Shown piece after piece: positions 1-5,051 of a stretch of 5,051 nt of DNA (position 1 is the stretch's first letter; each line of letters opens with the position of its first letter). Position numbers and translations under genes: made by a program. The notes below the pieces were generated by a model. The model saw only the letters and a list, made by a program, of their open reading frames with translations, searched no databases and was not told the DNA's origin. The stretch comes from Prevotella sp. CAG:1320 (GTDB lineage: Bacteria; Bacteroidota; Bacteroidia; Bacteroidales; Bacteroidaceae), in assembly GCA_000435635.1 (NCBI GenBank), contig FR882102.1, forward strand, positions 13,539 through 18,589, given 5' to 3'.

Positions 1-50
1 TTCCACGACGTGAAATAACTATTTCACGTCGTGGAACAGACTTTTCTTCT
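1..50 (+). terminator. Perfect palindromic hairpin with pyrimidine-rich tail, probable terminator of an upstream gene
   Basis: Bases 1-16 and 21-36 are exact reverse complements (16-bp stem) around the 4-nt loop AACT. After a CAGA spacer comes the T-rich stretch CTTTTCTTCT (41-50), as expected of an intrinsic terminator for a + strand gene ending before the window. The symmetric stem could also terminate a - strand transcript, but its flank on that side is outside the window. The tail is not a clean U-run, so a recurrent intergenic palindrome is an alternative. The symmetry is seen directly; the function is inferred. Confidence 0.65.
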
Positions 51-174
51 AGCTTCTTCAAGTTTATATACTAAGTAAACGGGATTTCATATCTATTTGT
101 TTCCGGTTTTGCTGTCATTCTCCGCGGGAGAGGGAGTTGAGCCTTCCTTCACGGCATTGTCTTTTCATTGCATC

Positions 175-203
175 TTGATTGTAAATAGGATGTGTTACCT
201 TTG
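175..203 (+). promoter_or_regulatory. Bacteroidetes-type promoter of the phosphoesterase gene
   Basis: TACCTTTG at 196-203 matches the Bacteroides -7 consensus TAnnTTTG at every fixed position. A TTG at 175-177 lies 18 nt upstream and can serve as the -33 element, slightly tighter than the usual 19-21 nt. Transcription should begin around 208-212, giving a leader of roughly 20-25 nt before the ATG at 233. Since the possible GTG start at 203 is the last base of the -7 box, this promoter decides the start of the gene. Confidence 0.7.
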
Positions 204-232
204 TGGCAAACAAGAACGTAAGTCAGGAGAGA

Positions 233-1669
233 ATGAAAGCGAAAACACTGTTTCTTTTGTTGCTGGCCATGGCGTTGATGAGTGGCGGAGTGGCACGGCA
301 GAGAGTCTTTAGCGTGTCAGGCCGTGTCATAGACACTTCCGGCGAAGGCGTTGAGGGTGTAGTGGTAAACAATGGCCGTCAGTTTACGCAGACCGACCAA
401 GACGGGCGTTGGTCGCTCCTTACCGATACGTTGGTCAGCAAATATATATCCATCTCTACCCCCGCGGATTTCTGTCTGCCTGCCGCCGACGGCATTGCCG
501 CCGGCTTTTATGTATCCGTGGGCGAGGCGATAGCCCAAAAGGGGCATGACTTCGTGCTCAGGCGCAGGACGCATAAGGCGGATGACTTCTACTATGTGGC
601 CATCTCCGATCCGCAAGTGAGAAACGAGAGTGATTTGCGCAGATGGCGTGAGGAGACAATGGCAGACGTTCGCCGCATGGCTGACTCTCTTGGTGGCGAG
701 CGGGAGGTGGTGGGTGTCACGCTAGGCGACTTGGTGTTTGACGACATGGCTCTTTATGCTCCTTACGCCCAGTCGGTGAGCAATTCGGGCATGACCATGT
801 TCAGCTGCATAGGCAATCACGATTTCGATCGCCGTTGGAAAGACCTGGACAGCATGAGACTTGGCACTCCCGTATATGCCGAGAAGGAATACAACGAGCG
901 TTTCGGCCCCACTGACTACTCATTCAATATAGGCAAGGCTCACGTGGTGACGATGAAGAATATCAATTATTTGGGGAACGGAAGATACGTGGAGCGGATG
1001 ACCGACGAGCAGTTGGAGTGGCTGGCCAACGACTTGAGCTATGTGCCGCGGGGTTCGTTGGTGCTGCTGAATATTCACGCGCCAGGCTGGGGCAGTGTCA
1101 ACAAAGGGGATATCATGAGCGGGGCGGACAGGCTTGCGGAGGTGTTGCGAGGCTATCGGGTACATGTCTTTTGCGGACATACGCATTATTTCCAGAACGT
1201 AGAGGTGAGCGAACGCCTTTATCAACACAACATCGGGGCCGCTTGCGGGGCCTGGTGGCAAGGAAAGGTGAACTGTTGTGGTGCGCCTAATGGCTACTTG
1301 GTGGTAAGTGTAGAGGGAGACTGTCTGCGCTGGCGCTATAGAGCTACGGGTACTTCTCCAGACGTGCAGATGAGCGTTTATGGGCAAGGCGAATGGCCTT
1401 CGCTGGCAGAGGACATAGTAGCCAACGTGTGGGATTATGACCCGCGTTGCCGTGTGGAGTGGTGGCAAGACGGTCGTGCCATGGGCGCGATGGATCGTTT
1501 CAGCGCGGTGGATGTCGCCTATCAGTCGCAGTCTGGCCCGCGCTCCATGCGTATCGCCACTTCCCATCTATTTCGCTGTCGCCCCAAAGGCCGCTATAAG
1601 AAGATAGATATAGTTTTCACCAACCGTTTCGGGGAGCGTTTCCGTGAGGTGGTAAAAGGGGAGAGCTGA
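233..1669 (+). CDS. Secreted calcineurin-like metallophosphoesterase (MetallophosN / Metallophos / MetallophosC architecture)
   Basis: A 478-residue exported phosphohydrolase that probably cleaves a phosphomonoester or phosphodiester with a two-metal centre in the periplasm; the substrate is unknown. Residues 1-21 form a signal peptide: KAK, a Leu/Ala/Met-rich core, and cleavage probably after GVA. Residues 25-110 are a beta-sandwich like the MetallophosN / carboxypeptidase-regulatory fold (VSGRVIDTSGEGV). The catalytic domain spans about 118-330. It shows SDPQ (D126, Q128), GDLVFD (D166), GNHD (N195, H196), NIHAP (H282) and GHTH (H316, H318). D-x-Q replaces the textbook D-x-H of motif I. About 334-478 resembles MetallophosC (ANVWDYDP, VEWWQDG). 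Length is usual for this secreted Bacteroidales group. The ATG at 233 is preferred over GTG 203: it follows AGGAG (225-229), places the signal peptide at the N-terminus and lies downstream of the promoter. The family is secure; the substrate is not. Confidence 0.93.
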   Translation: MKAKTLFLLLLAMALMSGGVARQRVFSVSGRVIDTSGEGVEGVVVNNGRQFTQTDQDGRWSLLTDTLVSKYISISTPADFCLPAADGIAAGFYVSVGEAIAQKGHDFVLRRRTHKADDFYYVAISDPQVRNESDLRRWREETMADVRRMADSLGGEREVVGVTLGDLVFDDMALYAPYAQSVSNSGMTMFSCIGNHDFDRRWKDLDSMRLGTPVYAEKEYNERFGPTDYSFNIGKAHVVTMKNINYLGNGRYVERMTDEQLEWLANDLSYVPRGSLVLLNIHAPGWGSVNKGDIMSGADRLAEVLRGYRVHVFCGHTHYFQNVEVSERLYQHNIGAACGAWWQGKVNCCGAPNGYLVVSVEGDCLRWRYRATGTSPDVQMSVYGQGEWPSLAEDIVANVWDYDPRCRVEWWQDGRAMGAMDRFSAVDVAYQSQSGPRSMRIATSHLFRCRPKGRYKKIDIVFTNRFGERFREVVKGES

Positions 1670-1670
1670 G

Positions 1671-1692
1671 CTCATGCGTAATTATGCGTATA
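1671..1692 (+). repeat. Short post-stop repeat motif, copy 1
   Basis: Directly after the phosphoesterase stop, CTCATGCGT (1671-1679) is followed by AATTAT and then GCGTATA (1686-1692). The same two blocks occur without the 6-nt spacer just after the last gene (4981-4996). Inside this copy ATGCGTA is repeated at 1674-1680 and 1684-1690, a 10-nt period. The surrounding DNA is AT-rich, so chance similarity is possible. No function is assigned. Confidence 0.35.
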
Positions 1693-1740
1693 TATAATAT
1701 GTAAAGGTATATAAGGACGTTTGTGCTTGCTGCTGACCTC

Positions 1741-1793
1741 CTTTCCTCATTTCTATAGAACTAAGGTCGTTAACTCTATGGAAATGGGGAAAG
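1741..1793 (+). terminator. Long intergenic stem-loop, possible terminator or leader structure
   Basis: Bases 1741-1758 pair with 1776-1793 over 18 consecutive positions around a 17-nt loop. Sixteen pairs are Watson-Crick and two are G-U (1747/1787 and 1754/1780). In a - strand RNA those two would be A-C mismatches, so the helix is complete only in the + strand transcript. CCTTTCT (1794-1800) follows, a poor U-tract. A second hairpin, AGCCTT (1792-1797) with AAGGCT (1815-1820), also has a 17-nt loop and shares two bases with the first stem. The structure lies 72 nt after the phosphoesterase stop and 111 nt before the receptor start. Termination of the phosphoesterase transcript is the simplest reading; a 5' leader element of the receptor gene is possible if its promoter lies further upstream. 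Confidence 0.45.
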
Positions 1794-1838
1794 CCTTTCT
1801 AGAGGCATGGTTATAAGGCTAAAAATAGTTAAAGCTGG

Positions 1839-1870
1839 TTTTGTTTTCCCGCACTTATTCGTTAATGGTG
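1839..1870 (+). promoter_or_regulatory. Weak candidate promoter for the receptor gene
   Basis: TTTTG (1839-1843) is spaced 19 nt from TAATGGTG (1863-1870), which keeps only TA and the final TG of TAnnTTTG. It would start transcription about 28 nt before the ATG at 1905. No better match was found in the gap, so the gene may use this weak site, an alternative sigma factor, or read-through past the stem-loop at 1741-1793. Confidence 0.22.
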
Positions 1871-1904
1871 TAGAAAGTGATGACGTAAAAACATATAACC
1901 CCGC

Positions 1905-4184
1905 ATGAAGAAACCTGTATTATATTTCGTGATTGGCTTTCAGACCTTGACCGTTTGGGCCTATAAAGGTCAAGTGGTAAACCAGAAAGGACAACCCATC
2001 ATAGGAGCGGTAGCTTCCGTGCTGAGCAAGGACTCTGTTGCCATAGTGACAGCAGTGGCAGACTCGATAGGCTATTACCAACTGCCCGTGAAGTCTTATC
2101 CCGCCATGGTCAGCATACAGTCCGTAGGGTATCAAACGAAGACTTTCCTGTTAAACGAAGAACCTGCCTCCATCGTGAAGACCACGCTGCTGGAAGACCA
2201 ATACCAATTGAAAGAGGTGGTGGTGACCTCTGACATGATCAAGCAATACGACAGCCACGCCTCTTACCGCATATCGCAAAAAGAAATAGCCAACTACAGC
2301 AACTTCGGCCTGGCCCTAAACACCATTCCATTCCTGACCGTCACCACTAGGGGAGAAATGTCTTACAGGGGATTGCCTGACGTGGTGGTGCTGCTGAACG
2401 GCGTGCGAACCTCTTGGCAGGAGATACAAGCACTGGACAAGGGAGATGTGTCAAAGGTGGATGTCTATGAGAATCCGCCCGCCCAATACCGATTGGCCGG
2501 GGCGAGCGCGATCATCAACATTGTCACGAAGAGAACCCTTAAGGGAGGGAATGTTTCGTTGAACTTGAGAGATTCTTTTCACCCCATATATGGCGACAAT
2601 TCCCTGGCGGCTTTCTACAACCATGGCCGCTCCCGCTTCAGCCTTATCTACGATAATTCCATGTCCCACTATAAAAAGGTGAGGACAGATGAGACCCTGG
2701 GTTACAACTTCAATGGGGAGGAGTATCAGAAACAAAAGCGAGGCTATGACTCGCCATGGAAAACGGATGGCCACTCCTTGACATTGGGCTACATGAGCTA
2801 TCTCCCCGACAATTACCAGTTTAACGCAAACCTCTCCACGTCTTTCCATAAGGAAGACCAGCAGAAAGGACAATACGTCTCCACTAATGGAGAGGAGGAG
2901 ATAGACGCGAAGAGGGGGCTGTACAACAAATACAACCAATACGCCCTGAACCTGTATTTCAACAAGCAATGGAAGGGAGGGAAGGCCTTCTTGATGGACG
3001 TGACGGGCACGATGTGTGACACCAGTTTCCGCTCTGCCTATACGGAGAGCGACCTTTCGGGGGCTACGCTTTTTGACGAGCGTTCAGCCTATACCACCAA
3101 GCGATACTCCCTGCTCTCCACCCTGCAATATACTTTTCCCTCCGCTATAGGAGAATGGACTTTTGGCACCCGGTACGCTTATCGCTCCTCTACCCAAACG
3201 GAAGCGGGAACGGATATAGACCAAAGGCAGCATACCCTCTATGGCTACGCGGAACTTTATGGACACAAGGGCATTTTCTACTATTACTTGTCGTTGGCGG
3301 CCAAGTACCTGAACGCACAAGCTGATGGGCATACGGCCTGGAACAAGTGGTATCCCGCACCAAGCGCATCGCTCACGCTACGCCCATGGAAAGGAATCTC
3401 CTTCAGGCTGGGCTATAGCTACACGGGCGACGTGCCCTCGGTTTCCCTCTTGAGCGAGACGGAACAATGGCTGGACAATTTCTATGTCTACAAGGGAAAC
3501 GCCGCGCTGCAGCCCTACAGCCACCACCAGCTATACTTGACGGGCAGTGCCGCCACCAAGCACTGGGGCGTACAGCTGCTGGGCATATACAACTACAGCC
3601 CCGATGACATCTGCAATCATTTCGAGACCACGCCAGGCTATATCCTGCAGACCTACACCAACCTGGAGTGGAGAAAAGAGTTTGGCGGGCAAGCGGTGAT
3701 AGATTGTTTCCCGCTGGGCGACAAGTCCCTGAAGATAGAGTTGATAGGTATTTACCTGCGCCAGCATGGTAAGGAGACAGACGGCTCCACGTGGTGGGGA
3801 AAGCGGTATCAACTGATGGCCTTGGCCAGCTATACCCTGCCCAAATGGGACTTTGAGGTGTATTATCAGTATCCTGGCCAAACGTTGCAAGGGCAATTGG
3901 AGACTCCAAGAGCCGAGGTGCTTCGCTTAAGCGTGGCCTACAAGCCCATCAAGGACATGAGCATAGGACTGGAGTGGAACCAGCCTTTCATGGATAGTTT
4001 CTCTGAGGGGGAGCACACCACGCCAGGTTGTATCATGCAATCCGACATCTCCAACAACATACGTGACTGGAGTAACATGGTGTGCCTGAGTTTCTCCTAT
4101 AGCTTCTCCTTCGGTAAGCAGGGCAAACAGCCCAGGCAGCGGATAAAGAATGTGGACAGCGATTCTGGATTGCTGAAGAAATAG
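1905..4184 (+). CDS. Outer-membrane beta-barrel receptor (TonB-dependent-receptor-like, OMP_b-brl_3-type barrel)
   Basis: A 759-residue outer-membrane protein, probably a TonB-linked gated pore or receptor; the ligand is unknown. Residues 1-19 are a signal peptide with cleavage probably after VWA. Residues 20-95 form a carboxypeptidase-regulatory-like domain (GQVVNQKGQPIIGA, IQSVGYQTKTF). LKEVVVT (102-108) opens a plug-like domain to about 210, with RGLPDVVVLLNG, VDVYENPPAQY and IINIVTKR. From about 215 to 737 the chain has alternating aromatic/polar strands typical of a barrel, ending in LSFSYSFSFGKQ. A basic-acidic tail with NVDSDSGLLKK follows, an ending I associate with Bacteroidales members of this group. 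The length fits this smaller class rather than SusC proteins of about 1000 residues, and no SusD gene follows. The ATG is chosen because it begins the signal peptide; there is no clear Shine-Dalgarno site. The small exported protein starts 73 nt later. The general family is secure; TonB dependence is inferred. Confidence 0.92.
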   Translation: MKKPVLYFVIGFQTLTVWAYKGQVVNQKGQPIIGAVASVLSKDSVAIVTAVADSIGYYQLPVKSYPAMVSIQSVGYQTKTFLLNEEPASIVKTTLLEDQYQLKEVVVTSDMIKQYDSHASYRISQKEIANYSNFGLALNTIPFLTVTTRGEMSYRGLPDVVVLLNGVRTSWQEIQALDKGDVSKVDVYENPPAQYRLAGASAIINIVTKRTLKGGNVSLNLRDSFHPIYGDNSLAAFYNHGRSRFSLIYDNSMSHYKKVRTDETLGYNFNGEEYQKQKRGYDSPWKTDGHSLTLGYMSYLPDNYQFNANLSTSFHKEDQQKGQYVSTNGEEEIDAKRGLYNKYNQYALNLYFNKQWKGGKAFLMDVTGTMCDTSFRSAYTESDLSGATLFDERSAYTTKRYSLLSTLQYTFPSAIGEWTFGTRYAYRSSTQTEAGTDIDQRQHTLYGYAELYGHKGIFYYYLSLAAKYLNAQADGHTAWNKWYPAPSASLTLRPWKGISFRLGYSYTGDVPSVSLLSETEQWLDNFYVYKGNAALQPYSHHQLYLTGSAATKHWGVQLLGIYNYSPDDICNHFETTPGYILQTYTNLEWRKEFGGQAVIDCFPLGDKSLKIELIGIYLRQHGKETDGSTWWGKRYQLMALASYTLPKWDFEVYYQYPGQTLQGQLETPRAEVLRLSVAYKPIKDMSIGLEWNQPFMDSFSEGEHTTPGCIMQSDISNNIRDWSNMVCLSFSYSFSFGKQGKQPRQRIKNVDSDSGLLKK

Positions 4185-4195
4185 CAGGCGAAACA

Positions 4196-4227
4196 TTTGC
4201 CCATCTCGGCATTTTTATTTAATTTCG
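4196..4227 (+). promoter_or_regulatory. Bacteroidetes-type promoter of the small exported protein gene
   Basis: TTTG at 4196-4199 is separated by 20 nt from TAATTTCG at 4220-4227, one mismatch from TAnnTTTG. Transcription should begin near 4232-4236, about 22-26 nt before the ATG at 4258, much like the leader of the phosphoesterase gene. It begins 12 nt after the receptor stop, so the last gene can be expressed alone even if read-through also occurs. Confidence 0.55.
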
Positions 4228-4237
4228 CACACAGCAA

Positions 4238-4265
4238 ATGTTCAACCAAGACAACAGATGTTCAA
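4238..4265 (+). repeat. Direct repeat ATGTTCAA duplicating the start-codon region
   Basis: ATGTTCAA occurs at 4238-4245 and again at 4258-4265, a 20-nt period. The second copy contains the chosen start of the last gene. The first ATG is in another frame and opens only a short reading frame that runs into that gene and then stops. It may be a chance repeat, a small duplication, or a decoy or leader start. The repeat is seen directly; any role is speculative. Confidence 0.4.
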
Positions 4266-4974
4266 GAAATTCTTTCTCCTTACCCTGCGGCACGACAGCA
4301 GGGAATATTCCACCCGCTACTTTGCCTTGGCTCTTGTCCTTGCGGTTTCCGTGACGACAAGGGCGCAAGTTGTCCAAACGCCAGAAGTATCAAATGGTGT
4401 CATGGACTCTCCCCTTATGACCGATACACCTGCTCTGGAGCATGGCGGAGTGATGGATGCCAGCGCCTCTTATGCGCCTTCCTACCAGGCAGCGGATATC
4501 AACGCCGCCATAGACACTACGCTTATCCACCCCAACGCATTGCCACATTGGCAAGGTTGGCAGGTGGACACGGGGCCATTTGACATCTTCAGCAGCTCGC
4601 ATGAGGTTATGGGACTGATGGGTAACCGCACCGCTACGGTTGGGATAGGCGGGGAGTGGGGCAGGCTCTATTATTCCTCTTATGCCACCATGGGGAAATA
4701 TGACAGTGCGTTCCTGGGTCATTACAACACGTTTAGCATAGGGGGAATATTGAAACTGGGAGTCACTCCACGCCTGAACATTGGCGTGAGCGGGCAATAT
4801 ACGCCAACAGCGGTGAAGAGCAGATTGCTCTATCCCTATACGCCCACGAGCCATTACTCGGTGATGTTTGAGTTCAAGGCCACCAAGAAACTTTGGATAG
4901 GTTTCGAGGTGGGACGGAGTTTCAATCCTGTCAACAAGAGCTGGCATTCTTTTGGCGGCCCTACTTATAGGTAA
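4258..4974 (+). CDS. Exported beta-rich protein of unknown family, possible small outer-membrane barrel
   Basis: A 238-residue protein that I do not recognise. The N-terminus has an unusually long leader: KKFFLLTL, a polar stretch RHDSREYSTR, then the hydrophobic core YFALALVLAVSV and TRA-Q, giving likely cleavage after residue 36. There is no lipobox cysteine. Residues 37-125 are polar and probably loop-rich. About 126-222 shows some six amphipathic segments suggesting antiparallel beta strands (ATVGIGGEWG, RLYYSSYATMG, FSIGGILKLGV, RLNIGVSGQY, YSVMFEFKA, KLWIGFEVGRSF). It ends GGPTYR, not in the terminal aromatic of many barrels. There are no cysteines and no visible enzymatic motif. The ATG is the only good start: the next Met is at residue 48, past the signal sequence, and the promoter lies suitably upstream. 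It lies 73 nt after the receptor gene, so a shared envelope role is plausible but unproven. A soluble periplasmic beta protein is the alternative. Confidence 0.8.
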   Translation: MFKKFFLLTLRHDSREYSTRYFALALVLAVSVTTRAQVVQTPEVSNGVMDSPLMTDTPALEHGGVMDASASYAPSYQAADINAAIDTTLIHPNALPHWQGWQVDTGPFDIFSSSHEVMGLMGNRTATVGIGGEWGRLYYSSYATMGKYDSAFLGHYNTFSIGGILKLGVTPRLNIGVSGQYTPTAVKSRLLYPYTPTSHYSVMFEFKATKKLWIGFEVGRSFNPVNKSWHSFGGPTYR

Positions 4975-4980
4975 TGTTCT

Positions 4981-4996
4981 CTCATGCGTGCGTATA
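4981..4996 (+). repeat. Short post-stop repeat motif, copy 2
   Basis: CTCATGCGT (4981-4989) runs directly into GCGTATA (4990-4996), the same two blocks found at 1671-1692 but without the AATTAT spacer. It begins 7 nt after the stop of the last gene. The remaining bases to 5051 are AT-rich at first and contain no gene, clear hairpin or promoter that I can see. Confidence 0.35.
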
Positions 4997-5051
4997 ATTA
5001 ATTGTAATGACGTGGCGAGCTTACGTTAAATACTGGAGGGCAGCAGGAATT

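Noticed and set aside
92..99. TCTATTTG as a second -7 box in the first leader
   Set aside because: It mismatches the invariant TA and lies far from any start; the exact match at 196-203 is much better placed.
119..131. Small hairpin TCTCC-GCG-GGAGA in the first leader
   Set aside because: A 5-bp stem with a 3-nt loop is within chance expectation and has no T-tract or nearby gene end.
920..1567. 215-residue open frame on the - strand inside the phosphoesterase gene
   Set aside because: It is antisense to conserved catalytic motifs, has no promoter and its translation is low-complexity His/Arg/Pro-rich; it is a shadow of the real gene.
3403..3909. 168-residue and overlapping 121-residue - strand frames inside the receptor gene
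   Set aside because: Two - strand frames lie opposite the barrel coding sequence. Their translations show no export signal or domain, consistent with compositional shadows.
4187..4220. Possible intrinsic terminator after the receptor gene: TGCC/GGCA hairpin (4198-4211) followed by TTTTTATTT
   Set aside because: The stem is only 4 bp, too weak to call, and it overlaps the better-supported promoter at 4196-4227. An alternative 6-bp stem at 4187-4201 has no adjacent U-tract.
4197..4583. 128-residue + strand frame overlapping the last gene
   Set aside because: It would begin at a TTG inside the -33 box of the proposed promoter, is out of frame with the gene at 4258, and its product is Cys/Arg-rich without domain features.
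4390..4947. 185-residue - strand frame opposite the last gene
   Set aside because: It lies entirely antisense to a frame with an export signal and promoter, and has no recognisable motif of its own.

Overview
The window looks like ordinary Bacteroidales chromosome, from a Bacteroides-like gut anaerobe. Three things point there. The promoters fit the Bacteroidetes -33 TTTG / -7 TAnnTTTG pattern. Two of the three starts lack a clear Shine-Dalgarno site. The encoded proteins belong to envelope families typical of that order: a MetallophosN/calcineurin/MetallophosC phosphoesterase and an outer-membrane beta-barrel receptor with an N-terminal carboxypeptidase-regulatory-like domain. Genus and species cannot be fixed from the sequence alone.

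Layout: all three genes are on the + strand. A perfect 16-bp palindrome with a pyrimidine-rich tail (1-50) probably terminates a gene lying before the window. After a gene-free leader comes a good promoter (175-203) and a secreted calcineurin-like phosphoesterase (233-1669). A 235-bp intergenic region follows. It holds a short repeated motif just after the stop, a long 18-bp stem-loop (1741-1793) and at best a weak promoter. Next is a 759-residue TonB-dependent-receptor-like beta-barrel protein (1905-4184). A 73-bp gap with a well-spaced promoter leads to a 238-residue exported, beta-rich protein of unknown family (4258-4974). The last 77 bases hold no gene that I can see.

All three products carry export signals, so this is an envelope locus: a probably periplasmic hydrolase, a large outer-membrane barrel and a small barrel-like protein. 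The 73-bp spacing makes a link between the last two plausible. Promoter and hairpin evidence suggests the phosphoesterase is a separate transcription unit. There is no SusD-like lipoprotein, sigma/anti-sigma pair, transposase, CRISPR array, toxin-antitoxin pair or defence gene. I found no convincing undescribed system. The points worth a second look are the unrecognised small exported protein, the intergenic hairpin, and the annotation of the first gene's start.
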